This document shows positions 35,522 to 46,583 of a DNA stretch of 64,000 nt, one piece after another. A program made the translations under genes and the position numbers. The first letter of the stretch is position 1, and every line of letters starts with the position of its first letter. Under the pieces are notes generated by a model. It worked only from the letters and a program-made list of their open reading frames with translations. It did not search any database and was not told the DNA's origin. This DNA is from Larimichthys crocea (taxonomy: Eukaryota; Chordata; Actinopteri; Sciaenidae). Where the stretch lies: NCBI RefSeq assembly GCF_000972845.2, contig NC_040013.1, forward strand, positions 6,722,061 to 6,786,060, written 5' to 3'.

Positions 35522-37284
35522 CTGGAGAGAGAATGTGGAGAAAAAAGAACACAATGGGTTTTTAAACTGTTTCACTGGTCAGACATTGGTTTGTAATAGA
35601 TCTGAAATGTTGTTCTGTGTCTGATTTCCTGTTTTCCACCTACTCTGACTAGACGGAGCTGGAACGAGTCTGCTATGCGCACATGCACACTTGCGTGGGC
35701 CAAGGCCTTCTCTTAAATGAGTACCACTCAGTGCGAATGCCCACTTGGTGCTTCACAGCATAAAAAATCCATATTGTGAAATGGTTGATGCCTGACAACA
35801 ACTTTCATATATACTCGTAAGGAAATACACATTCCCGTACCATTACATCTTATTGCCTAGCAACAACATCCCAAAAGACTGAACACAGCCAGTCCCCATA
35901 GTAACAGTTACCTAGAAACCTGTAAGATGGATTAGTCGAGTGTTATATCATTGTACCCGTTCTTAAGACGGTAGGTCGGGGATTCAAATTGGGTCACCAG
36001 CCTATGTGCCTTGATTTCTACAGCAAGACTCAAGTCAAGCACAATGTAGGTCTCACTAGGCTCAGTCAAGTACAACACACAAGGCTCTCATTGTAATCTC
36101 AGACATGCAGAAAATCTCCCAGCAGACACACGCTTTGTGCACAGACATCCCGAAATACAGCTATGTGATAATAAGGTATAGAGATGAGTCACCGCCTCTG
36201 ATTGGCATGCATAATTGTTGTCATAGCAACTGTAACCTAGATACAGAGAGAGTGACAGGGAGTGTTGATAACAGTCACAGTCGTGGTGACTAGGGAGAGG
36301 AGACAGAGGATGAGACGGTGAGTCAGGGACATACAAACACAGAGAACATCGGCGGAGAAGGATGGGTGTATTTTTCTTATTTTATTTTTATGGAGTAATC
36401 TGTAAACTTGTGGAGTGGAGTAGTGCCTTGAGCACGGTGATTATACAGTGATATATAATGTATGCAACCTAATACTTTGAGTAACGACCAGACGCAACCG
36501 TACATCATGCTGACTTTACAGGTTTGACGCAAATTGCTGGCTCAATACTTTCCATTAGGTGCTAGCTTTGCTCTTTCTGCATGAAAGTAGACAAGGGTTT
36601 ACCATTTAGCTCAGTACTGAAGCAGTGTCAATATCAAAGCTCGGGGAGGGGGGGTTCCAGCTGTGTTTTGCATTCTCCTCCTCTATTACGTGGTTCACTT
36701 TGGTCTACTTCCAATATGTGAGCACTATTAGCTATATTAGACAGGCTACAGTGTTCCATTTTATGAAAGCCTGCGTCAAAAGGATAAAGAAACCTAGTGC
36801 TTGAAATGGTGTGTTTCATCTCAGGTTCCTAAATGTTCTCACTGTAAAGCGAAAAGAAGGAAGGAAATAGGCAGTGTCTCTCTTAAATGACGGGGCTAGA
36901 TTACATATGGTTTACTTAAGGTTGCAATCAAACGGTGTCATTACTTCCTTAATGTCAGGAATTTCCTTTTGAAAGCAAATATTTGGCCGGAACATTAAAC
37001 CAATAGGCGATTAGTTAAAGAGACAATTGTGTGCCCATTCATAAGACCTTTTAATATGCTGCAATGCCTCAAGTGTTGTAAAACACTACTTTTGTTGACA
37101 TCTTATGCTTTTTGCTACTTAACTCTAAATACTCGAGTGGCTCTTAGGTGCCCTAGGGAGTTGTAATGACTGCCAGGAGCTGCAGTACCTTTTTCAAACC
37201 AGACCTAAAAATGTAACTCCCCACACTCGAGCTTAGCAGTGGTACCACAGATAGTTATTTCCTTATGTCTAGTGTCATCACTTT
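35522..37284. other. Upstream region or 5' intron of lrfn4
   Basis: No coding exon recognised. If lrfn4 has a noncoding first exon near 37.3-37.6 kb this would be its first intron. It holds a tRNA-Lys-like SINE fossil at 35921-36000 and otherwise ordinary DNA. Confidence 0.4.
35921..36000 (+). mobile_element. tRNA-Lys-like SINE head, decayed
   Basis: An A-box-like TAGTCGAGTGT at 35933-35943 and a B-box-like GATTCAAATTG at 35981-35991 flank 'CTTAAGACGGTAGGTCGGGG'. That text resembles the anticodon-loop to T-arm part of tRNA-Lys(CUU), 'CTTAATCCCAGGGTCGTGGG'. No cloverleaf can fold well, so this is not a functional tRNA. Confidence 0.4.
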
Positions 37285-37665
37285 CAAAAAAGGAAAAAAT
37301 ATCGCTCGCAGGCAGGAGATGGTCGGGGAGGATGGGGAGGGGGACAAAGTCACGAATGCCTGCAGTGACAGCCAGTCCCCAGGGCAGTCGACGTTGGAAG
37401 TCGACTGCTCCTGAGCTCCTGTGGAGGCGCGCATACTAAGATGTGAAAATGCTTCGGCAAAAGTGAAACACCACTTAAAAATGTGCCTACTCTGCGGCGG
37501 AGCCCGAAAATCCCGGACGTAAGGTGTTGCAGAACGAGCAGGGCACTTCAGCCCTGGCTCCACCAGCTTACCCCTGTACTTTGCTAATGCTTTCCCCTCA
37601 GACAGCTTACTTTGCCGGCGGCGTGTTGAATGTCAATACGCTCCCGCACTCTCCTGTTGTGCGGA
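37285..37665 (-). promoter_or_regulatory. CpG-rich patch, candidate lrfn4 promoter/5' exon
   Basis: Roughly 20-25 CpG dinucleotides in under 400 bp, against a clear scarcity in the flanks. On the gene strand there is a possible donor GGCAAA|GTAAGC with the exon ending at 37611. A 9-bp inverted repeat GCAGTCGAC / GTCGACTGC (37384-37392, 37400-37408) lies inside. The position, about 1.8-2.1 kb upstream of the first recognised exon, suits a first noncoding exon. This is inference only. Confidence 0.3.
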
Positions 37666-38654
37666 CGGTCTCTCTCCACTCCTTCATTTGACCTTTATCT
37701 TTCCTTCATCTCCCAATTTCCTGCATCTTTTCCCCTCCTCTACTCCCCCTCTGCGCTGCACTTTCTCGCATGTGCTTTCTCGCTTTTAACTCTTCGGCTC
37801 TGTATCTCATTTTTTAATACTCGTGCTTAAATTTTCACCCCCTTCTCCTGTTTCTCCTTGTGAAAGCCTTCACATATTTCTCCTTGTGTCATTTCTACTC
37901 ACACCTTCGCCGTCTCCCCCACTGCTCTTACGTACCGCTCCTCTTCTTCCCCTGACTCTATTATTAGAGATTGTTCTTTGTTTTCTTGCTATCCATCCTC
38001 TACGATTTATCTTGCACCGCAGTGCTCCTCCTGTCTTTTTCTATCCTGTCTCTCCATCTTTGCTCACCTTCCATCTTATAACCCTTTCCGCCTCTGGCTA
38101 CTCTGTAAATTTCTGCATTTTCTTTCTTTGTATCTCATTCCCTCTCTTTCTTTCTCTCCATCTTGTCTGCCCTTGAGGCAACCTGAGTACGACAATGTTA
38201 TCAGTCACAGCTCTACCTCTCCACCTCCCCCCCCTCTCTGCCTGTGTCTTTTTGTCTTGTCTCTCTATCGCTTGCTGACTCTGCTGCCCTCCATGTCTCC
38301 TTGCCTCTCCTGCTCCTACTTTGAGTCACAAACTATGCACACATATGCGCACACACGTCTTCAGATCGTACGTGCCACACACGCGACTTTGTCCAATCCT
38401 CCGTCTTGCGCTCCCTCCCTTGCCCTTCCTCCCCTCCATCATTTTTCTAACTTTCTCACCCACCCTTCTTCCCCTTGCTTTATTTCTTGATCCCCCCCCC
38501 TCCCATGCGTCCATTTTTCTCTCTTACCTCTTCCTACCACTTTCTATCTCGCTGAAACCTTTCCTCTGCATCTCCCTCTCCCCATATCTCGCTCTTCTTC
38601 TATTAGGGTGCAGATCTCATTTGCAACTAGAGCAGTGCAGTATTGAAGCTTTCT

Positions 38655-38693
<39 letters not shown>

Positions 38694-39605
38694 GTTGGGT
38701 GTAAACGATCTGTCTGCTCGGTGATCGATCTGACCCACAGAGATGGATAGCACCCTGTCCCATTCGTTTACACTCCTCCTCCTGCTCGTTCTTTCTCTCT
38801 CAGCATCTTCCTCCATGTCCTCTTTCTATCCCGTTCCTTGTCTTTCCCCATTTAAAGGTAGATCATACGAGTAATTGATTTTTACAGGTGTGTAGCTTAT
38901 TCGTTATGGGGGTCACTTTGTATGGTGAGGCTTGGTGTTTGTACATTCACTTGTTTGGACACATTATGCACTTGCACGCTGCTTAGCTATCTCAGTAGTT
39001 TCCAATAAACAATTGTGGAAAAGTCTAACCAACACAAATCTGTGGCAAGATACATGTGACATGTGTCTAGAGCCGGTGGTACCAGCATTAAATATTTTTA
39101 AAAAATTCTTCCATCCGTCTTTATCAATCTTTTTCAAAGTGACAACTTTTCAAACTCTGAGGTAGATGGAGATATACTTAGTAGTTTGCAGATGATTTTT
39201 CCCTAATATAAGATATGAGGCAACACATTATTGATTGTGTTGGGTTTTTTCCTATTAAACTTTACTTTATGAAAGGTCAAAAAAGAAAACTGAAATTGCT
39301 CATCCTTGTTTTGCCACACTAAAGAGATTAATTTTATGACCTCAACAGAGGACAATTTCAAATCCTCACCCTTGAGATGAGATTAGTGTAGTCTAGTTTC
39401 TGGGGCCGATATTGGATAAGACATATCATATTACCTATAACACATTGTGTCGCTGCTTCAGAACTAGATGACAAGTCACTATTTCAATTTTCTCAGCCAG
39501 TTATGGAAGAGCACTGGTCATAAACTGTGCACATAATAGCATTCATGAAAAGTGTGATTTCACCTCGCACACTTTTCTCCCCTCATCTTTACCTTCCTCT
39601 GTTTT
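37666..39605. other. Pyrimidine-rich block and gene-free DNA
   Basis: The plus strand is strongly pyrimidine-rich at about 37630-38620. Open frames of up to 170 codons here are Ser/Leu/Pro/Phe-rich by-products. A CA microsatellite follows at 38657-38692, and the remainder is AT-rich and unremarkable. Confidence 0.6.
38657..38692. repeat. (CA)18 microsatellite
   Basis: A perfect CA run of 36 nt. Confidence 0.97.
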
Positions 39606-39664
39606 CTTGTGCTGCAGCAGCACTTTAGTTTCCCATTTGGAGATCAATAAAGTCTTATCTTATA
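39606..39664 (+). mobile_element. LINE/SINE 3' tail fragment
   Basis: 'TAGTTTCCCATTTGGAGATC' followed by 'AATAAAGTCTTATCTTAT' matches the common fish retroposon tail 'AATTTCCCCTCGGGGATCAA' plus 'TAAAGTATCTATCTATC'. Only the tail is recognisable. Confidence 0.5.
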
Positions 39665-42600
39665 CATTGTACTGATGTAGCACACAGTTGCTGTACAGTA
39701 TGTGTCTGTGTGTGCACAGTTTCTACCATAAGCTAGTGTCTGCACTTAAGGTATATGGTTGAGGATGTTCACTCCGCCATGTTCGTCCAGTGTGTGTGTC
39801 TGTCTTTTCTTGTGTGTGAATTAATGTGACATTTCTCTGCACTTAGCAAGCCTTTACTTGCTCTTAAGAGTTTGCTGCTGAATTTGCAATAAAAAAAAGG
39901 AACACACATATGTGAGTTTGCGCACACACTTCTGCTCTCTCTCGCACAAACACAGAAAGCAGTAGGCATCACAGTATAGCAATAAGGCCAAAAGTCTTTT
40001 TGCACAACGGTGCCTGATACTTTCCTTGGAATGAAAGAAGAAAGGGAGGCATTCAATAAAAAATAAATGATAGAGAGATAAACCTCACAGGAGGAGAGGA
40101 CAGAAAGACAACAAGAGATCAAAGAACAGATGGAATGTGTGTTTGTGCAGAAAAACACTTCAGATGAATGTACATATGCATTTAGCTATTGTGTTCTGAG
40201 AGTGTGTGCGCGCTCCAAGGGATGCGTACCTTACAAGTATCACGGCCGCTTAGTCGTTGTTTTTGTTTTTTGCTTTCGCTCCCTCTATTTTGGGAAACCT
40301 TTTGGTAACACTACCCTGCATGAACCCTCAACCCTCCAGAGAGCTAGAAACAGGCAGTTGGACAGAGTAGAAACGGCTGCACGGAAGTGAAGCGAGTACA
40401 TGAGCTAAAAGCGTCTGTGGAAGGAACTACTCAGTGTACCCCCAGTGTTGGAGCACACGTCAGAGCTGCGAGGCTGAACCCAACCTCACCCTAACTTCCA
40501 AAAGTTTCTGTTTAAACGCCCACCTCAGGCCCAAGAGATACAGCTCCAAACCCAGCGAAACACGAGGCTGCTAATAGCTTTACTGTACAACCATGGATTT
40601 CAATTAACTTTGTATCTTTTTGTGGTGACACTTTTAACCTCAACCCAAACCAACACGATTAGAAGAAGCTTCAACTCTAATGTGTCGTATCGGAAATACC
40701 GTAAGACCCACTGCCCTTAAAGGCTTAATTCCCTTTGAGTCTCTATGGACTGTCAGAAATGTCAGACCCTCTTACACGGTAACCACAATTAATAACGTTA
40801 AGAAACTGTGTGTGTGTTTGCATGTATATATTCAAATCTACATATCGGCGTTGATGCTTGTGCATCCACTCTGGAGCGCACAAATGCCATTAGCCTATAA
40901 TTGACTTAAATCATCTTAGGGGATGTTGCAGTGTTTATAAACAAGGGGATTTTTATTAGCTCTCAAAAGCACAGTAATCCACAGATCAGATTGGAGTGTG
41001 AGTAAGTACACCACAAAGCTTCAGTCTCTGCAGCAGGAAGAGGTTAATGTTTCACTTATAAGTATGGAAAGTTGAAGGTAGACCTGAATAAACAACTGGA
41101 ACCTGGCGTCTTTCGATTATCATATACATGCACTTTCTATACAGAGGCGGCCTTTCAAACACAATTACAGAAATGATTTCAATCACACTGAGATTTCTTT
41201 GCATGCCCTCTTACTCATAATCCAGACCTTTGATATTAGGTGAGAGTGCTTGCATACAGAAACTACTGCGAGCATACCACACCATCATAATTACAGGGAG
41301 GCCAACACACACACACACACTCTCTCTCTCTCCAGGCAAGAAACAAAAGAACGCCCACATAGCCTCTTCGTGCGGCAGTCGTGTGTACTGTAAGCCCACT
41401 CATCCTTTTGATAGTATCACTCCTCTGTCATCCCTTTGTCGTATTGTCCTCTTTAGTCATCCAAAATGTATAGAAAGCTCAGGGAAGAGTGGTATCTGTA
41501 CTGGGTTTGAAAACGGACAACGAATGACGGACGCGGAAAAAGGCTAAACGCGAGGGGGAGAGACAAAAAAAGACGAGAAAATGGGAGAAGAGTGCACAAG
41601 ATGGTGGAAGGAGGGGTGTTGGATTGGACGAAAAAATGGAAGCCGCGACGCTGCGGATGAGTGTAAAAGGAGGAAGGAAAAGAGCAAGAGTTTGAGGAAG
41701 ATGGAGGGAAAGAAGGATGGAGAGTCAGTGTGTATGAATGTGTGTCGTTAAGCGGATGGGCAGAGAAATATGTAAAGGCGATAAACGGGTGAAGGCCGCC
41801 ATCCATCACTGTCAAGAGAGAGGGATGAGGGAGGGAAGAGTGGATTTGATTAGGGAAAGGGAGAGCGGTGTTAAAAATGAGTTTGTAAGGCATCGCCATC
41901 ATGATGGCAGGAAAAGAAGGAAGACGGCAGAGAGAGGAACGCATGGCTGAAGGACGGGAGTGAAAGATGATGAGGTGTTAACGTCAGTGAAAGGAGGAGG
42001 GAAGAGGTGATTGGTCAAGAGAACAATAGTTAAGCTGTAAAGGATTGGCTGGGGACATATTACCCGACTTTGAACTTTTATTGGCACGATTTGGCCCTTA
42101 CAATGGTTTAAAAAGTTTTATTGAGACATTAAACTCATTATCAGAGGTCAAAAATTAAAAGTAAGAGTTAATTGTGCGATAATGAAGAGCTTTGCCGTAG
42201 TTAATAGTTCTCCCTCAGCAAAATGGCAAGCTATTGCTTTGAAAGTGTTCGATATTAGTGTCAGTATGATACAGAAGTTTCAGGGGAAAAACCCCCCAGA
42301 AATTACACTTCTTTCCGATGTTGCATGAACACAAACAACTTTACCTGAACTGTGCTAAAATCAATTAAAACCTAAAATTGGCGAAATCATTCAGCAAGTA
42401 GCTGGTGAGAGAAAAAGTAAACAAAACCAAAAATCTGAGCAGATATTCAATGCCAACTTCATTTTGCTCAACCAGTACTGGATTTCTTTGAGGTTGAAAT
42501 CACCAAAGATGGAACACAATGTATGTGCCTATAGTTGTTTTACATACCTACTGATGATACAGTTGATCAACTTGTCAGCTCTCACATGGGCAAACTGTTA

Positions 42601-43976
42601 AATGGGAACATGGTTTTCAAATTTCCCGATGGAGAATATTCTACACTGGTGAATAACGTCCAAATCTCATCACTGTTTCAGGTGTGTGAGTGTAGTAGTC
42701 ATGTTTTAGTGACAGTCCGTAGCTTTTTAAACATGTAGCGCGCTGAAAAAAAGAGAACTAAAAATGTCGGTAATTAGGTGCTTGATCTGTCGTTCTTCTT
42801 CAATCTGTACAGCCATCTGTTTTTGTTTTCCAGCACATAGATATGGGCTACTGATGGAGAAATCCCACAGAACCCCTGAGGTAAATAGTAGGATTGGAAG
42901 AAGAGAACTGAAGTATATTGTCTTTAAAATGAAAGGACTGCAGTCTCTTCACAGCAGGGATCCAAAATAATACTGTTCTTCAGAAATATTCCACTCAACT
43001 AATTCCTCCATGTTGTGTTGTGAGCGAGGGGGAAAAAAAGCTTGTGTGTGTGTATCAGTATATTTGCATCTGTATGCAAGACCCTCTCTCGCTAAATCCG
43101 GTTGGAATGCATCCTATTTGGAAGATTTTGATAATTGTTTCTATTCCTGGAACATTGCACAGTAAGATTTTAAATGTTTTTGTTCGGGTTGTTTTTTTAC
43201 ACCTTTGGAAAACTTCCACCTCTGCCTCGGTTTAGCATTTAAATGCTTATATAAAGACCTTGTTTTTGTCTCACTGATGCACATTTCACAGCTTTTGCAT
43301 GAAGACCATAAAAACTCTAGTTACGGTGATTTTCTTCAGCAATCTGCATTTGCTCCTTAGGACCAGGAAATTGACTTTGAGAGATATGAGCATTTCATCA
43401 GTGAAATTGTAGCAGAGTGCTTTTGACTGCGGCACCTTAATAAAAAAGTTCTCAAAAGTATCTATAATCTTTTGACATGGCAACACTTCAGAGAAAGCAA
43501 GCCACTTGGCTATTTGGAGTAAAAATACAACAATTATAACTGGAGACTTTGAAGTTTGGCTTTGTAAAGGCTGCCACACAGCATCTACTTCACAGAGATA
43601 AGCAACCCTTCCTTTAATGAACTTGGAAAGCTTTGTTAAAAACCAAACAAAAGCATTAAGTAGGCCTCCCTCTTGTCTGCTCGCGAGTAGAGAAGAATTT
43701 CACATCTTTGCCCTGCTTGTTGGTGATTTTTGTGCACTCCTAGTACCCCGCCCTAGTGATGTGATGGAGAAGTGCAGTTGAGTAGTCGTTTATCCATTTA
43801 TAAACTCTGTTGGATTTCTATTCTTTTTGCATTGTCATGTATTAAAATGGGCACTATCATGGTTATCTTCATGAAGCTAAAAGAGAGATTAAAAAAAACT
43901 TGTATGACCTTCTGTACAAAATCTTACAATCCAAGAGGCTATTAAAAAAGTTTTCTATCTTAGAGGCAGTCAGGGA
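39665..43976. other. Gene-free stretch with purine-rich block
   Basis: No supported gene. A compound (AC)8(TC)6 repeat lies at 41305-41332. The plus strand is purine-rich at about 41540-42010, where the 163-codon minus-strand frame is a skew by-product. Two CCAAT-type motifs on the minus strand lie near 42010 and 42044. The 67-codon plus frame at 42535-42738 has balanced composition but no recognisable domain and no good splice context. Confidence 0.5.
41305..41332. repeat. Compound (AC)8(TC)6 microsatellite
   Basis: A perfect AC run passing directly into a TC run. Confidence 0.9.
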
Positions 43977-44190
43977 TCGCAGACCTCTGCTAAGGTGACA
44001 TTCCTGTATTGATGTTTGAGATGGCTGCTTGTTTCTTGTTTATTTAGTCACGAAAGAACACCTTTCTTTTAAATTATGCACATGCGCGACAAATTCGGTT
44101 CCACCAAGTTTCATGAAAATGCTATTTCTTTTCGTAATCCTGCAGACAAACAAACGAGATGGAAACATAACCTCCTTGGTGGCGGTAACA
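43977..44190 (+). mobile_element. Dispersed teleost repeat, partial copy
   Basis: 'CGCAGACCTCTGCTAAGGTG' at the start is followed by 'GGTTCCACCAAGTTTCATGA', 'CGTAATCCTGCAGACAAACA' and 'AACATAACCTCCTTGGTGGC'. This sequence of landmarks is a very common percomorph repeat. The class is unsure (possibly a DNA-transposon derivative). The copy is diverged and non-coding. Confidence 0.6.
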
Positions 44191-45304
44191 AGCTCTGAAA
44201 GTTTTCTTAGCAATTCTGTAACAGTGTTGTGTTATATCTGTGGCAGCCAATCTCCCACTCCTTGCTGGGGTTTTGTAATTTTGTTTCCTCTCTTTGGAAA
44301 GCCCGCACGACTGCACAGCTTGGGGATTAAATTTTCTGGGAGGTAAATTGAATTGGCAAACAGCGGAGGTGACAATGATTTTCTTTGGCACTTCATTGGC
44401 ACAGATCGTGCCAGGGAGCAGTCTTTACATGATTCATTATGAATCTCTGGTTTGGATTTCTGAGTTTTATCCACCGTCTTTATCTGCTTGAAGATCAGTA
44501 TTTAGGTCAACACTTATAGATGTATACCAGCGCAGGCTTGTGTTGTGAGTGCACTTTCTTTCTTTTCTCTTGTAATGCTTCGCTGTCACTCTGGCTGCAA
44601 AGTGGGATCTCAGCATTATCTGCTTTGAAAGTCCTTTTGTAGGCTGTGGCACTAGTTTTATTCTATACATCTATAATAGTCTTACAGATGGATACAGTTG
44701 AGCAGCCAAAATGACGGGAATAGCTGAGCAAATCAGGGACATAAAGTGCTGAAAACAGCTCTGGCAGCTCTGTTACACTTCTATACCAGGATGCCTTTTT
44801 ACTTGGAGAGGAATCATTTTTCATTGGTGGATAGCTGTCATGTTGGAGCCAGAGAGACGGCTCAATACTGTTCTGTTTTGATGCTCCTTTACTCCAGATG
44901 GCAATAGCACAGTTGCATCTGATTAAATTGTGCAGTAACATGGTTAAAGATGGGGGCCAATAAAAGCTCATAATTAATAGCTGACAGTCTTTGTTTTTGC
45001 CACATGCTCTTCTTTTGATACAGATTCCACATTGTGTTAGATGTATTGGGGAAATGAATCCCAGCATCTGTATGAATTGGCATCCTCGACGGAGGCACAA
45101 GGTTTCCTTTTTAAAATGGCTATCGTCAATATTTTTACAACAGTAATGCATCAAGTGTGACACTGTGACAACATGCAACCTTCAGAGAATTATCTCCTGG
45201 ATCTGAGCAAGTTTCAGCTCACCATTTGGTGTTTCTTTGGGCTGCAGCAGACAGCTGGTTCCATTGGAAAAAGCTCTTAAAAACCAACTGTACACTACCT
45301 GCTC
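44191..45304. other. Non-repetitive gene-free stretch
   Basis: Balanced composition without microsatellites. A 171-codon minus-strand frame (44663-45178) has mixed composition but no recognisable domain, and is within the length expected by chance in a window this size. Conserved noncoding sequence is possible but untested. Confidence 0.4.
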
Positions 45305-45535
45305 AGCACCAATCAGCAGTCACATTGTTAATGACTAGCTGGTGAACACAGCGGAGCATTTGGAGCTTAAGGAGTTTGATTTCCCTCACGAGTTGGAGTT
45401 AAAAAATAGTGAATATTGAACTTCATCAGTTGGCCAGAAACATGACTTATAATGAATGTTGCTCCGTAATTGCTGGATGTAAAGAATTGTTTGCTACAAC
45501 ACCATGTCAACTTCTATGGTGATTATGTGTTCACA
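45305..45535 (+). repeat. Dispersed repeat, copy 2
   Basis: Same orientation and landmark order as 10031-10315: 'TAGTGAATATTGAACTTCAT', 'CCAGAAACATGACTTATAAT', 'TTGTTTGCTACAACACCATG'. Upstream text 'CACCAATCAGCAGTCACATT' and 'CTAGCTGGTGAACACAGCGG' also fits the fish repeat I remember. Diverged copy. Confidence 0.6.
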
Positions 45536-46420
45536 ACTTTCTATCTGTAGGTTATTACAGATGCGTGCTGAGTACTTTACTCAGGAAACTGTTCTGGACT
45601 TGGTCCTGTTCATGGCGGTCCCACCTGTAAGAGTTCGGAGTCTGTCCCACTGGTTACCAGCGTGTTTCACACTGTGTCTTATTTGAAAACTGAATGCTGC
45701 TTAAATTTTGTAATTATGTTCCTGTCCCGTTAAATGTGATAGCGGCACATCCTGCGGTTTGGGCCCAATTCCAAACACTGAGAGTATGAAGCAGCTGAAG
45801 TATCTGAGTCCACTTTCACTAGACATTCTTATGCAGTCTGATGTTTTAGGATTCGTGTCAGTTGTACGTGGTTGTGTGCGTTGGTGTTCGCCATCATCCA
45901 CAGTTCAAACAACATAAACTCCTGAGCTTTAAACTACTTGAGTTTCTAATCCAAATTTTGGCCACACAAACGCACATCCTCACTCTCAAACTCACAAACC
46001 GGCAGACATACAAATGCTTAAATACACTTCTGCTTACACCCACAAATTTGCTTTTGCATGACACACACTCACAAGTGTTGCAGAATAACTGACCTGCCAC
46101 TCACCCTGAACAGAATGCGCTTGCATTTTTTCTCTGTCCCTCTCCTCTTCCTTCTCCTCTTCCTCCTCCTCCGCCTCTTCCGCCATTCATCCCTCCATCT
46201 ACCTCTCTGTAAAGATAATGTCTTCCAATCCTTGCAGTCTCTCGGTTCAGCCTTTACTGAAACCCTGCCATATTTTCAGAGGGTGATTTCCGTCTGTTGT
46301 GTGCACCTGTGTATTAACAGTTTACATAGCCGAGGCTAATCAACAAAAAAAATTGCATAACCACCACAAACACCGGCCAACACACAAACACACCACTCCC
46401 GAGCCGTCAACATCTCCCGC

Positions 46421-46583
46421 CCAATCAGAAACCCTGCAGCGTCAATTATGTGGACCCTGATTGGCTAACACGACAGGATGCAGCTCAACAAAAAGTGTTT
46501 GTGCAAGTGTCGGTTTGATGATTCAGCAGGGTTCCCAGCTTTCTAAGGGGAAATCCTGAGCAAGAGAGCAATTACCCAATCAG
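46421..46583. promoter_or_regulatory. Cluster of three CCAATCAG (NF-Y-type) motifs
   Basis: CCAATCAG at 46421-46428 (+), its complement CTGATTGG at 46458-46465 (the minus strand reads TTAGCCAATCAG) and CCAATCAG at 46576-46583 (+). NF-Y binds RRCCAATCAG-like sites. No promoter or gene start is visible nearby, so function is only a possibility. Confidence 0.3.

Noticed and set aside
37823..38490. Overlapping 117- and 170-codon frames
   Set aside because: They lie entirely in a C/T-rich block, and the composition reflects base skew.
40590..40830. Possible reverse copy of the repeat at 20150-20340
   Set aside because: Only loose resemblance near the GT run, and key landmarks are missing.
41453..41944. 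163-codon minus-strand frame
   Set aside because: Antisense of a purine-rich block, Ser/Pro/Phe-rich, no domain.
42484..42700. Possible exon around the peptide DTVDQLVSSHMGKLL
   Set aside because: The frame has a plausible look, but no family is recognised, acceptor and donor are poor, and an in-frame stop lies just upstream.
44663..45178. 171-codon minus-strand frame with mixed composition
   Set aside because: No recognisable motif, and a frame of this length is expected about once by chance in six frames of 64 kb.
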